In this document: positions 9,722-19,547 of the stretch, in pieces
How the letters are laid out: each line of letters begins with the position of its first letter
Position numbering within the stretch: the stretch's first letter is position 1
Assembly: GCF_001307275.1 (NCBI RefSeq)
Contig: NZ_CP012831.1
Location: 1,178,001 to 1,242,000 of the forward strand
DNA length: 64,000 nt
Reading direction: 5' to 3'
Source of the DNA: Pseudomonas fluorescens
Lineage (GTDB): Bacteria > Pseudomonadota > Gammaproteobacteria > Pseudomonadales > Pseudomonadaceae
Program-made: the position numbers and the translations under genes
Notes under the pieces: generated by a model
What the model saw: the letters and a program-made list of their open reading frames with translations, nothing else
Databases searched by the model: none
Told to the model about the DNA's origin: nothing

Positions 9722-10651
9722 ATGCGCATCGTCGTTGCCCTGGGCGGTAACGCCCTCCTGCGTCGGGGTGAACCCCTGACCGCTGCCAACCAACGTAGCA
9801 ACATCCGCACCGCGACCGAACAGATCGCCAAGATCCACCCCGGCAACCAACTGGTCATCGCCCACGGCAACGGCCCGCAGGTCGGCCTGCTGTCGTTGCA
9901 GGCGGCGGCCTACACCGCGGTCACGCCGTATCCGCTGGACGTGCTCGGCGCCGAAACCGAAGGCATGATCGGCTACATCATCGAACAGGAACTGGGCAAT
10001 CTGCTGGACTTCGAAGTCCCCTTCGCCACGCTGCTGACCCAGGTCGAAGTGGATGGCAACGACCCGGCCTTCCAGAATCCCACCAAACCCATCGGCCCGG
10101 TCTACAGCAAAGCGGACGCGGAACGACTCGCTGCCGAAAAAGACTGGACCATCGCCCCGGACGGCGACAAGTTCCGCCGTGTGGTCGCCAGCCCACGGCC
10201 CAAGCGCATCTTTGAGATCCGCCCGATCAAATGGCTGCTGGAAAAAGGCAGCATCGTGATCTGCGCCGGCGGTGGTGGCATTCCGACGATGTACGACGCC
10301 GACGGCAAGCTGCAGGGCGTGGAAGCGGTGATCGACAAGGACCTGTGCTCGGCGCTGCTGGCCGAACAGCTGGAAAGCGATCTGCTGGTGATCGCCACCG
10401 ACGTCAACGCCGCGTTCATCGACTTCGGCAAGCCGACCCAGAAAGCCATCGCCCAGGCCCACCCCGACGAAATGGAAAAGCTCGGCTTCGCCGCCGGCTC
10501 CATGGGGCCGAAGGTGCAGGCGGCCTGCGAGTTCGCGCGCAACACGGGCAAGGTCGCGGTGATCGGGTCGCTGTCGGACATCGATGCTATCGTCCAGGGC
10601 CAGGCCGGCACTCGCATCAGCACGGCCACAGCGGGTATCACTTATCGATAA
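9722..10651 (+). CDS. arcC: Carbamate kinase
   Basis: 309 residues, amino acid kinase fold. The N-terminus has the ALGGNALL phosphate-binding motif, then AHGNGPQVG, and CAGGGGIP near the middle. It makes ATP and ammonium carbamate from carbamoyl phosphate plus ADP, the energy-yielding last step of the ADI pathway. AGAAGGA lies before the ATG. It is the last gene of arcDABC, after an intervening REPIN. Confidence 0.97.
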   Translation: MRIVVALGGNALLRRGEPLTAANQRSNIRTATEQIAKIHPGNQLVIAHGNGPQVGLLSLQAAAYTAVTPYPLDVLGAETEGMIGYIIEQELGNLLDFEVPFATLLTQVEVDGNDPAFQNPTKPIGPVYSKADAERLAAEKDWTIAPDGDKFRRVVASPRPKRIFEIRPIKWLLEKGSIVICAGGGGIPTMYDADGKLQGVEAVIDKDLCSALLAEQLESDLLVIATDVNAAFIDFGKPTQKAIAQAHPDEMEKLGFAAGSMGPKVQAACEFARNTGKVAVIGSLSDIDAIVQGQAGTRISTATAGITYR

Positions 10652-10714
10652 CAGGAAACTTGCAGGGTGGATCCGGGGTCTGCCCTACACCCACGCCCTT
10701 GAGGAGAGTCGTTT

Positions 10715-11074
10715 ATGGCCATGTTCGAACCCGGTCACCTGCACATGGAGCGCCACGCGCTGACCAAGGAAGATTTCAGCTACAACCTGTGCATCGACTA
10801 TAAGGTCGACCAGGACGGCAAGGAAGGCACGGGCATGTCATTCCGGGTGCATGGCACCGTCGAAGACAAATCACTGGACGAGACATTCTTCCTGGCCAAG
10901 GACCAGGCCTTCGATTTCGCCCGCTACGCCACGCGCATTGCGCGGAAATATGGCCTGCCCAAGACCGCCAGCATCGGCTCGATGCACGAGTACTACGACA
11001 AAATGTTCGAAGACGTGCGCAAGCAACTGGACGTCAAGCCGGGCGATCCGATGAAGCCGGAACACCTGGCATAA
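10715..11074 (+). CDS. DUF5064 family protein
   Basis: 119 residues, soluble, no signal peptide or membrane segment. I recognise the sequence type (MFEPGHLHMERHALTKEDFSYN) as a small family common in Pseudomonas and annotated DUF5064. No function is known to me. GAGGAGAG precedes the ATG at 10715. It lies 63 bp after arcC in the same direction, so read-through from the arc operon is possible but unproven. Confidence 0.82.
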   Translation: MAMFEPGHLHMERHALTKEDFSYNLCIDYKVDQDGKEGTGMSFRVHGTVEDKSLDETFFLAKDQAFDFARYATRIARKYGLPKTASIGSMHEYYDKMFEDVRKQLDVKPGDPMKPEHLA

Positions 11075-11101
11075 CCCGGCTAAAAGACCACCCCAATCCC
11101 C

Positions 11102-11191
11102 TGTGGGAGCGAGCTTGCTCGCGATAGCGGTAGATCAGCCAACACACATAGTGACTGACCCACCCTCATCGCGAGCAAGCTCGCTCCCACA
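11102..11191. repeat. REPIN, symmetric class A
   Basis: 90-bp unit after the DUF5064 gene with arms TGTGGGAGCGAGCTTGCTCG and the reverse complement. Confidence 0.93.
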
Positions 11192-11308
11192 AGGGCTATC
11201 AGTGTTCTGAATAGTGGGTTAAACACACTCACTGTCTGGCTGGCAACCCGCGACGGCTGACCTATGCTGAAAGTAGTACCCCCGGGTATTCGTTCAGAGG
11301 TCACCGCC

Positions 11309-11485
11309 ATGAACATCAAAACAAGAAGACGCCTCGCCATTTTCGTCACCTGCGCCGCCACGCTTGCGCTGTATGGCACTGCGGCCTACCGGGTCGAGCA
11401 GGCCAGGCAACTGCCCCGTGAATACGCCAGCTGCAACTTCGAACGCTGCATCCCCCACAGCGCAACCCTGAACGCCCTGCGCTGA
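11309..11485 (+). CDS. Small single-pass membrane protein, unknown
   Basis: 58 residues from the ATG at 11309, with GAGG upstream; the frame stays open to 11264 but that extension lacks a good start context. N-terminus MNIKTRRRL is basic and is followed by a hydrophobic stretch of about 16 residues (IFVTCAATLALYGTAA), typical of a signal anchor with N-in orientation. Two Cys follow in CNFERC. Function unknown. It is convergent with the AraC-type gene, 7 bp away. Confidence 0.6.
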   Translation: MNIKTRRRLAIFVTCAATLALYGTAAYRVEQARQLPREYASCNFERCIPHSATLNALR

Positions 11486-11492
11486 GGCGTGG

Positions 11493-12386
11493 TCAGTCGT
11501 CCTGTTGATCGGTCTTGAGCCGGTCCCGGAACGCCTTGGGCGAGATGCCGACGCGCCGGCGGAACAGCCGGGTGAAGTTGGTCGGGTCGGAAAAACCGAG
11601 CAGTTCGGAAATCTCGTAGATGGTCATGCCGGTGTAGGTCAGCAGGCGCTTGGCTTCCAACAACTGGCGCTCGTGCATGATCTGCAACGCCGGTTGCCCC
11701 GCCAGTTCCCGGCAGGTGCCGTTGAGGTGCGACACGGAAATGCCCAGGCGATGGGCCAGGTCTTCGACCTTGACGTGCTCGCGATAGGTTTCTTCCACCA
11801 ACTGAATGAACCCGTTGAGGTATTCCCGGGCCCGTTGCGGGCGCTGGGCCTGGGTGTGTCGCTGCATCACCTGGCGGCTGACCCAGACCATGATCACGCT
11901 GACCAGCGCATGCATCAGCATTTCCCGCGCCGGCTGATGCCCCATGTATTCATTCTGCAGGGCGCTGAACAGGCTGTTGAGGTACTCGGCATTCTCGAGG
12001 GCGGGGTAGCTTTCGGCCTGGGCCAGCACATTGACCGAATGCCCCAGTTGCGTTTGCAGGTGCGTGACCAGCGGCGCCGCCAGGGTCACCACGTAACCTT
12101 CCACATCCTCGGAAAAACGAAAGCCATGGACCGACAGCGGCGGCAGGATCTGCACGGCCGGCTCGGTGAGCTGCGTGCGCCGGCCTTCGATTTCCAGTTC
12201 CGCCTGGCCCTTGAAGACAAACAGCAACTGACACAGATCGGCATGCCGATGGGGTTTGATTTCCCAATGATGCTCGCGGCTGCGCTTGGAAATGGTTTCG
12301 CAGTGCAGCAGGTCCGGGGTCGGCCATTCCTGGCTCTCACCGTAGAGCTTGAACACCGGGATCGAAGGCAGGTCAGGTTTTTTCAT
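11493..12386 (-). CDS. pobR: AraC/XylS-family regulator of pobA
   Basis: 297 residues from the ATG at 12386 (MKKPDLPSIPVF). An N-terminal cupin ligand domain contains HRHADLCQLLFVFKG. The C-terminal 100 residues hold two helix-turn-helix motifs, including VEDLAHRLGISVSHLNGTCRE and ISELLGFSDPTNFTRLFRRRVGISP split over the AraC signature. It is divergent from pobA, and in Pseudomonas and Azotobacter an AraC-type PobR/PobC activates pobA in response to 4-hydroxybenzoate. Operators should lie in the 175-bp gap to pobA; I could not pick direct repeats with confidence. Confidence 0.88.
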   Translation of the reverse strand: MKKPDLPSIPVFKLYGESQEWPTPDLLHCETISKRSREHHWEIKPHRHADLCQLLFVFKGQAELEIEGRRTQLTEPAVQILPPLSVHGFRFSEDVEGYVVTLAAPLVTHLQTQLGHSVNVLAQAESYPALENAEYLNSLFSALQNEYMGHQPAREMLMHALVSVIMVWVSRQVMQRHTQAQRPQRAREYLNGFIQLVEETYREHVKVEDLAHRLGISVSHLNGTCRELAGQPALQIMHERQLLEAKRLLTYTGMTIYEISELLGFSDPTNFTRLFRRRVGISPKAFRDRLKTDQQDD

Positions 12387-12516
12387 AACGTGGATCCGGG
12401 CCTGGGGTTGCGGGCGATAATCGCACCAATTGGCAGAAAGTACAGGTATCGGCTCAGTTTTCCCCTTCAACTGACAGGTCCGCAAGCGAAAAATGTAGGC
12501 ACTCGATTTCTAATAA

Positions 12517-13752
<1,236 letters not shown>

Positions 13753-13769
13753 CCGCCTACCGACTTAAA

Positions 13770-13813
13770 CTGCGGGCTCCGTCCCATTCGCCTCTTCGGC
13801 GCAATGCCCGCAG
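13770..13813 (+). promoter_or_regulatory. RNA hairpin spanning the start of the downstream MFS gene
   Basis: CTGCGGGC (13770-13777) pairs perfectly with GCCCGCAG (13806-13813), and a smaller GCC-TCTT-GGC type hairpin lies inside. The second arm covers the annotated ATG (13804) and the AGG that would serve the alternative GTG start at 13822. It could limit translation of the transporter. Function is inferred from position. Confidence 0.4.
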
Positions 13814-15339
13814 GTTCTGCCGTGACTCAGCTCAATACACTCCAAGCCCCGAAACCGGCCATCCGCAGCGTGCTGGTGGCCCTGATGCTGGCGATTTTCC
13901 TGGGTGCGCTGGACCAGACCATCGTCGCCGTCTCGATGCCGGCCATTTCCGCACAATTTGCCGACGTCAGCCTGCTGGCCTGGGTGATTTCCGGCTACAT
14001 GGTCGCCATGACCGTGGCGGTGCCCATCTACGGCAAGCTCGGTGACCTCTACGGACGCCGGCCGCTGATGCTGTTCGGCATGGGCCTGTTCACCCTGGCC
14101 TCGCTGTTCTGTGGCCTGGCGCAAAACATGGAGCAACTGGTGCTGGCGCGGATCGTCCAGGGCATCGGTGCCGGCGGGATGATTTCGGTGAGCCAGGCGA
14201 TCATCGGCGACATCATCCCGCCCCGCGAACGGGGGCGCTACCAAGGGTATTTCAGCAGCATGTACGCGGTGGCCAGCGTGGCCGGGCCGGTGCTCGGTGG
14301 CTACATGACCGAATACTTGTCGTGGCGCTGGGTGTTCTGGATCAACCTGCCGCTGGGCCTCACGGCCTGGTGGGTGGCCCGACGCACCCTGGTGGGGCTG
14401 CCAGTACCGCAACGCACGCCGATCATCGATTACCTGGGCACCGTGTTGCTGATCATTGGCCTGACGGCGTTGCTGCTGGGGATCACCGAGGTCGGCCAGG
14501 GCCATGCCTGGCACAGCCGTGAAGTGCTGGGGTTGCTGGGTTGCGCGGGGATAGCCCTGGGGACGTTCGCCTGGTATGAGCGCCGGGCGCGGGAACCGTT
14601 GCTGCCGATGCACCTGTTCGCCAACCGCAGCGCGGTGCTGTGCTGGTGCACGGTGTTCTTCACCAGTTTCCAGGCGATTTCCCTGACGGTGCTGGTGCCG
14701 TTGCGCTTCCAGAGCGTGACCGGCGCCGGTGCCGACAGTGCGGCGTTGCACTTGTTGCCGCTGGCGATAGGGCTGCCGATCGGTGCGTATTTCGCAGGCC
14801 GCCGGACCTCGGTCACGGGGCGCTACAAACCGATGATCCTGAGCGGTGCCCTGCTCTTTCCCTTCGCCATCCTCGGCATGGCCTTCACTGCGCCTGACGC
14901 GTTCTGGCTCAGCAGCCTGTTCATGCTGCTCAGCGGCATCGCCTCCGGCATGCAGTTCCCCACCTCATTGGTGGGTTCGCAGAACTCGGTACAACAAGCG
15001 GATATCGGCGTCGCCACCAGCACCACCAACCTGTTCCGTTCCCTTGGCGGCGCAGTGGGCGTGGCGTTGATGTCGGCCTTGCTGCTGGCCTTGCTGCAGG
15101 ATTCAAGCCTGGCCCAACTCGCCGGCGCGTCGCTGATCGGTGAAGGACATGCCGGCAACGTCTTGCTGGACGGCCTCAACGCCGCCCCGGGCGAAGCCCA
15201 GAACGCCTTGCGCCAGGCATTGCAGGCGACATTCCGGCATTTGCTGTTGATCAGCGCGGCGGTATCGCTGTTGGGGCTGGCGGCCGCGGTGGCGATGCCC
15301 AATCGCTTGCTGCGTGGGCGGGATGAAAAGGCTGGGTAA
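13804..15339 (+). CDS. MFS drug-efflux-type transporter (DHA2, 14 TM)
   Basis: 511 residues. The opening 'ALMLAIFLGALDQTIVAVSMPAI' contains the LDxTIVxVAxP motif of 14-helix (DHA2, EmrB/QacA-like) exporters. Motif A GKLGDLYGRRPLML and motif C-like GPVLGGYMTEYLSWRWVFWINLPLG follow. A proton-driven efflux pump for hydrophobic compounds is likely. It starts 52 bp after pobA in the same direction, so it may export aromatics, but no membrane-fusion partner is present. The start may instead be GTG 13822 (six residues shorter), which has a better Shine-Dalgarno. Confidence 0.88.
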   Translation: MPAGSAVTQLNTLQAPKPAIRSVLVALMLAIFLGALDQTIVAVSMPAISAQFADVSLLAWVISGYMVAMTVAVPIYGKLGDLYGRRPLMLFGMGLFTLASLFCGLAQNMEQLVLARIVQGIGAGGMISVSQAIIGDIIPPRERGRYQGYFSSMYAVASVAGPVLGGYMTEYLSWRWVFWINLPLGLTAWWVARRTLVGLPVPQRTPIIDYLGTVLLIIGLTALLLGITEVGQGHAWHSREVLGLLGCAGIALGTFAWYERRAREPLLPMHLFANRSAVLCWCTVFFTSFQAISLTVLVPLRFQSVTGAGADSAALHLLPLAIGLPIGAYFAGRRTSVTGRYKPMILSGALLFPFAILGMAFTAPDAFWLSSLFMLLSGIASGMQFPTSLVGSQNSVQQADIGVATSTTNLFRSLGGAVGVALMSALLLALLQDSSLAQLAGASLIGEGHAGNVLLDGLNAAPGEAQNALRQALQATFRHLLLISAAVSLLGLAAAVAMPNRLLRGRDEKAG

Positions 15340-15360
15340 CCTGTATCGGTGAAGAAGGAT

Positions 15361-15448
15361 TGTGGGAGCAAAGCTTGCTCGCGAAACAGGCACCTCGGTT
15401 TTTTGAAAGACCGCATCGCCTTCATCGCGGGCAAGCCTTGCTCCCACA
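15361..15448. repeat. REPIN, mixed-arm type (class B), reverse orientation
   Basis: 88 bp; here the AAAGCTTGCTCGCGAAAC arm is on the left and the ATCGCGGGCAAGCCTTG arm on the right, opposite to 1160-1246. It lies between convergent transporter genes. Confidence 0.9.
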
Positions 15449-15472
15449 CAAGCCTTGCTCGCACAAATGCTA

Positions 15473-16822
15473 TCAAGCCGTCGCCGCGACACCCTGCGAC
15501 ATCACCTGCGCGCTCATCCCGTCCTTCATCCGCTTGGCATCGCGCACGAAGCAGCGTGACGCCAGGAACAGGAACACCATGGTCAACAGCAGCGCCACCG
15601 GGATCAGGTACATCGCATCGTGCAGGCCGATGGCCTTGAATGCTTCGGTCATCTGGTCGACACCCGCGCTGGCCATGGCCGTACGGGCGAAGTAGTCGGA
15701 CAAGCCGCCCACCACCACCGGCCCCAGGCCGCCGCCGAGCAAATACAGCCCGGCAAAGTACAACGCCATCGCCGTGGCGCGCAGGCGTGGCTCCACCACG
15801 TCCTGGATCGCGGTGTAGACGCAGGTGTAAAAGTTATAGGCAAACAGCCAACCCACGCTGAACACCGCCACGAACACGCCGATTTCAATGCGTCCGGCAT
15901 GCAGGGCCCACGCCGTGGTGACCGTCGAGATCGCCAGGCTGAACGCGGCAAACAGCAGGCGGCCGTTGGGCACGCGCTGGTGGATCTTGTCCGCGACCCA
16001 GCCGCCCAGGGTGAGCCCGAACAACCCCGTCACGCCCACCATGATCCCGGTGGCCACGGCCGCCTCGTGCAGCGGCATCAGGAAATAACGTTGCAGCATT
16101 GGCACCAGGAAGGAGTTGCAGGCATAGGTGGCGAAGTTGAAGCACAGCCCCGCCAGCACCAGCCACAGGAAGGTGGGAATCGCCAGCACCCGGCGAACCG
16201 GCTTGTCGATTTTTTCCTGGGAGACCTGCACGGTTTCCGCCGCGCCGCGCTTGGGCTCCTTGATGAAAAACATGAACACCGCCAGCACCAGCCCCGGCAC
16301 CGCCGCGATGAAGAACGGCGCACGCCAGCTGTCGAACGCCTTGACCATCGCGCCAATGGTGAAGAACGCCAACAGCAGGCCCAGGGGCAGGCCGAGCATG
16401 AAGATGCCCATCGCCCGAGCCCGACGGTGCGCCGGGAACAGATCGCCGATCAGTGAGTTGGCGGCGGGTGCGTAGCTGGCCTCGCCGATACCGACGCCCA
16501 TGCGCACCACCAGGAACGCCCAGAAACTGCCCACCAGGCCGTTCACCGCCGTCAGTCCGCTCCAGGCCGCCAGGCCCCAGCCCATCAACTTGCTGCGCGA
16601 ACCGGTATCGGCCATGCGCCCCAGCGGCAAGCCGGCGATGGCATAAACGATGGTGAAAGCGGTGCCGATGATGCCGATCTGGAAGTCGCTGAGGCTCCAC
16701 TCCATGCGGATCGGCTCGATGATGATCGCCGGGATGGTGCGGTCGAAGAAATTGAACAGGTTGGCCAGGAACAACAGGAACAGAATGCGCCAGGCATTCG
16801 CCGCTTGGGTCGAGTTCTGCAT
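15473..16822 (-). CDS. MFS transporter, Spinster-like
   Basis: 449 residues from the ATG at 16822 (MQNSTQAANAW). A longer frame from TTG 16852 lacks a ribosome site. Twelve predicted helices. The sequence NLFNFFDRTIPAIIIEPI followed by GRMADTGSRSKLM and GIGEASYAPAANSLIGDLFP matches the Spinster/aromatic-acid-like MFS group. Known relatives move organic acids or lipids; the substrate here is unknown. The gene stands alone and is convergent with the efflux gene. An inverted repeat 57 bp upstream may be an operator. Confidence 0.86.
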   Translation of the reverse strand: MQNSTQAANAWRILFLLFLANLFNFFDRTIPAIIIEPIRMEWSLSDFQIGIIGTAFTIVYAIAGLPLGRMADTGSRSKLMGWGLAAWSGLTAVNGLVGSFWAFLVVRMGVGIGEASYAPAANSLIGDLFPAHRRARAMGIFMLGLPLGLLLAFFTIGAMVKAFDSWRAPFFIAAVPGLVLAVFMFFIKEPKRGAAETVQVSQEKIDKPVRRVLAIPTFLWLVLAGLCFNFATYACNSFLVPMLQRYFLMPLHEAAVATGIMVGVTGLFGLTLGGWVADKIHQRVPNGRLLFAAFSLAISTVTTAWALHAGRIEIGVFVAVFSVGWLFAYNFYTCVYTAIQDVVEPRLRATAMALYFAGLYLLGGGLGPVVVGGLSDYFARTAMASAGVDQMTEAFKAIGLHDAMYLIPVALLLTMVFLFLASRCFVRDAKRMKDGMSAQVMSQGVAATA

Positions 16823-16878
16823 GGGTCCGTCTCTTTTATTGTTATGGGCCAACGGTCCGTGGCCTGGATATGCAATCT

Positions 16879-16901
16879 AGACAGCGGCACGGGAGCTGTC
16901 T
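16879..16901. promoter_or_regulatory. Inverted repeat, possible operator of the MFS gene
   Basis: AGACAGC and GCTGTCT separated by 9 bp, perfect 7-bp arms, centred about 68 bp upstream of the MFS start at 16822. It could also be a hairpin in the leader. No regulator gene is adjacent. Confidence 0.35.
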
Positions 16902-16949
16902 CCAATCATTCGCAAGGCTGATACCCGCCCATGGGACGCGGTGTATTTC

Positions 16950-16963
16950 TTGATGCCGATCAA
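16950..16963. promoter_or_regulatory. Perfect FNR/Anr/Dnr consensus box
   Basis: TTGATGCCGATCAA matches TTGAT-N4-ATCAA exactly. Its 10 fixed bases would be expected about 0.06 times per strand-symmetric 64-kb scan. It lies between the MFS gene (minus) and the tubulin-like gene (plus), 219 bp from the latter's ATG. Class II spacing would put a start near 16998 (plus) or 16915 (minus); neither has a clear -10 element at the ideal place. Confidence 0.7.
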
Positions 16964-17181
16964 ACTCCTGTAACAATTGCCATCATTTTGCCTTTTGCTG
17001 GTTAAAGATCGAAGTCCGGTGGCCGATTCAACGTGATCAGGAAAAGATTATCCCGAGCGCTGCTCAGGCCGTAGCCCTGACCGCTTGGACCGATTTTCGC
17101 GTTTACCCAGGCGCGAACTCCCATCCGCGAGCGTTCGATGATCGCATTCGTCGAGCCACCAGTTCAGGCACATGGCGCACA

Positions 17182-19359
17182 ATGACCTCAAAAAAAACAG
17201 CCACTGCGGTATCCGATCTGACCTTGAGCCCGGCCGCCAACGGCCCGGAAGTCTCGAAGCCGTCGAGCCCCCCGCGCCCTCTGTCGACCCAGCAGTATCT
17301 GTATTTCACCGAAACCAACACCGACCGTATCCTCGATAACCTCGACGGCCTGCGTGACACCGTGTTCCCGCGCCCGCCGCACCTGGTGGACGACGAATAC
17401 GACCGCGCCCAGCAGGAGTTCCCGTCGGTGTGCCTGATCGGCCTGGGTCGCTGCGGCTCCAACATCGCCCTGGACGTGGCCGAGCTGGTGTACAACGCCC
17501 GCAAGTTCTACCTCAACGAATTCAACGCCGAAGACAAAGGCTACAGCGACAAGGGCTACAGCCCCGCACAATGGATCCGCAACAACCTGCGCCTGGGCAC
17601 CAGCAAGGCCAGCAAGCCGGTGTTCCTGGTAGAGCCGCTGGTGATGCTCGGCGACCTGGACAAGGACATCGCCGGGCGCATCCGTTTCTCGCGCAAGGGC
17701 GAAAAAAGCGGCTTCTTGCGCGACTACAGCAAAATGAAAATCATGGACCTGTCGGAAGTCCACGCCGGTGGTGCCGGTAACGCGCCGATCCTGGGCCAGT
17801 ACCTGGCCAAGATCATCCTGAACAAGGACACCCAGCGCTTCTCCAGCCCCGACTGGAAAATGATCCACTCGTACCTGATCGACAGCTGCGGCATCAAGGC
17901 CAACCAGTCGCGCCTGTACTTCTCGATCTTCAGCGCCGGCGGCGGTACCGGCTCGGGCATGGCCTCGGAGTTCGGCCTGGCCCAGCAGTACTCGTACATG
18001 AACAAGACGTTCGACACCAAGCCGATGGACGAACACGACAGCAAGAGCGGCCACTCCTTCGTCTTCGAGCCGATCTTCACCAGCGGCATCTGCGTGCTGC
18101 CGAACATTTCCGACCACCGCAGCGAAATGTCCGAAGCCTTGCACATCAACGCCGGACGCCTGCTGTGCAAGTACCTGTCGGAAGAATGGGATTTCTCGTA
18201 CAACTTCGCCAACGAAGACAGCAGCGAAGCCAGCGTGATGGGCCGTATCCGGCCGTGGAACGCGATGATGCTGATCTCCAACGACATCATGCGCTACGCC
18301 GAAGAAAGCGATGACGGCAACATCCAGAACATTGATGTCAATGCCATGGAGAAGCATGCCAACCAGTACATCTCCCAGCAGATCTTCAACATCCTGACGG
18401 CCCAGGCCGTCACCACCGACTACGACCAGAACTACTTCCGCCGTGCCGGCATCGACATCGGCGAAACCATTCGCCTGGACGCCAACGACCTGTTCATGAG
18501 CCTGGCCGGCCCGGTGGCAATCGCCTACGCCGAGTCTGTCGTCCCGGAAACCCCGGTGCCGAGCGGCGACAAGTTCAAGGTGTTCGAGAAAGAGCCGCCG
18601 CGCCTGAACATCGACGATCTGTTCTTCCGTTCCATCGACCTGCCGCACTTCAACAAAGTCACCCAGGCCATCGAAGGCATCAGCCTGTTGCCGATCGAAT
18701 CCAAGCGCTACCGCGCCTCCCTGGAGCAATACAAGAATTCCGGCTACGACGCCGCGGCCCTGCATGACCTGCACTTCTTCAAGAACTGCTCGTCGGTGGT
18801 GTCCATCGTCTCCTTGCCCAAGGACTACAAGCTGTCCTACATGGACCTGAACCGGCTCAAGACCCACCTCAACAGCCTGTTCCCCAACACCACGCTCAAG
18901 CGTTACGCGCTGGTGATCGGCGCCTCGGCGAACCTGTCGCTGACCACCCTGATCGCCAAGAGCCCGTGCCTGTCGGATGATTTCCTGACCTTGATCGTCG
19001 CCTTCATCAAACGCTGCTTCGCCCGCACCCCGTACCGTTTCGACGAAACCCTGGACAACTCGATCCTGGACTTCATCATCAATGAAGACTTCGACGAAGC
19101 ACGCATCGACGACCTGCTCAACGAATTCGAAAACCCGGCGAAGATCCTCGACACCAACTGGTACGCGATCAAGCCGATGTACGAGAAGAAGTACCGCGAG
19201 CTGATCAATGACAAGGACAAGTTCGTCTCGATCAACGACATCCGCCTGTCCCGCGACTGCGTGAAGAAATCCATCAAGTACCTGCGCGAGATCTACCGTC
19301 ACCGCATTGGCAAGACCAAGGTTATTTCCCTCAATAACCATACTGGCAGGACTTACTGA
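17182..19359 (+). CDS. Tubulin/FtsZ-superfamily protein of unknown function
   Basis: 725 residues, no signal peptide. Residues 1-80 are a low-complexity, Pro/Ser-rich lead. Then come the landmarks of a tubulin/FtsZ GTPase domain. VCLIGLGRCGSN (83-94) fits the T1 loop. FSIFSAGGGTGSGMASEFG (248-265) holds the GGGTGSG T4 signature. NIDVNAMEKHANQYISQQIF (383-402) resembles the tubulin H6-H7 'IDNEAL' segment. IRLDANDLFMSL (430-441) fits the T7 loop, with Asp433 and Asp436 placed like the two Asp of FtsZ NxDxxD. Residues from about 450 on form a region I do not recognise. Two tubulin-superfamily groups outside FtsZ have been described computationally in bacteria, one confined to Proteobacteria; this protein may belong there. 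It is monocistronic and has no clear Shine-Dalgarno. Confidence 0.8.
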   Translation: MTSKKTATAVSDLTLSPAANGPEVSKPSSPPRPLSTQQYLYFTETNTDRILDNLDGLRDTVFPRPPHLVDDEYDRAQQEFPSVCLIGLGRCGSNIALDVAELVYNARKFYLNEFNAEDKGYSDKGYSPAQWIRNNLRLGTSKASKPVFLVEPLVMLGDLDKDIAGRIRFSRKGEKSGFLRDYSKMKIMDLSEVHAGGAGNAPILGQYLAKIILNKDTQRFSSPDWKMIHSYLIDSCGIKANQSRLYFSIFSAGGGTGSGMASEFGLAQQYSYMNKTFDTKPMDEHDSKSGHSFVFEPIFTSGICVLPNISDHRSEMSEALHINAGRLLCKYLSEEWDFSYNFANEDSSEASVMGRIRPWNAMMLISNDIMRYAEESDDGNIQNIDVNAMEKHANQYISQQIFNILTAQAVTTDYDQNYFRRAGIDIGETIRLDANDLFMSLAGPVAIAYAESVVPETPVPSGDKFKVFEKEPPRLNIDDLFFRSIDLPHFNKVTQAIEGISLLPIESKRYRASLEQYKNSGYDAAALHDLHFFKNCSSVVSIVSLPKDYKLSYMDLNRLKTHLNSLFPNTTLKRYALVIGASANLSLTTLIAKSPCLSDDFLTLIVAFIKRCFARTPYRFDETLDNSILDFIINEDFDEARIDDLLNEFENPAKILDTNWYAIKPMYEKKYRELINDKDKFVSINDIRLSRDCVKKSIKYLREIYRHRIGKTKVISLNNHTGRTY

Positions 19360-19385
19360 GGCTGGTGCAGGGACCGCGTCGCCTC

Positions 19386-19462
19386 GATCGCGAGCAAGCT
19401 CGCTGCCACAAGGGTTTGTGTACACAGGCCCACTGTGGGAGCGAGCTTGCTCGCGATAGCGG
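19386..19462. repeat. Two class A REPs in inverted (tail-to-tail) order
   Basis: ATCGCGAGCAAGCTCGCTGCCACA comes first here as the right-type arm (19386-19410) and TGTGGGAGCGAGCTTGCTCG second (19434-19462), the reverse of the normal REPIN order. One base differs from the standard arm (CTGCC for CTCCC). Confidence 0.85.
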
Positions 19463-19489
19463 TCCTGAATCCTGCACCTGAACAACATC

Positions 19490-19520
19490 CAGAAACAATT
19501 GAGCAGCCCAAAGGCTGCTC
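19490..19520 (-). terminator. Possible terminator of the DUF2288 transcript
   Basis: Read on the minus strand, GAGCAGCC-TTTG-GGCTGCTC is followed by AATTGTTT. The stem is perfect over 8 bp but the U-tract is short. It lies about 130 bp past the DUF2288 stop. Confidence 0.45.
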
Positions 19521-19547
19521 CATGAACTGTTCCCGTTACGTATACGT

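Larger units (their letters stand above)
16823..17181. other. Divergent intergenic region upstream of the tubulin-like gene
   Basis: 359 bases without a gene. It holds an inverted repeat AGACAGC-N9-GCTGTCT (16879-16901) and a perfect FNR/Anr consensus box (16950-16963). The 228 bases just before the ATG at 17182 happen to be free of in-frame stops but contain no ATG, GTG or TTG in that frame, so the coding sequence is not extended. Confidence 0.7.

Noticed and set aside
16954..17181. N-terminal extension of the tubulin-like protein by 76 stop-free codons
   Set aside because: The frame has no ATG, GTG or TTG, and the translation does not look like protein.
17188..19488. 766-residue open frame on the minus strand opposite the tubulin-like gene
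   Set aside because: It is the codon-phase shadow of the plus-strand gene in high-G+C DNA; the translation is Val/Asp/Gly/Gln-rich without domain signs, and part of it is a REP translation.
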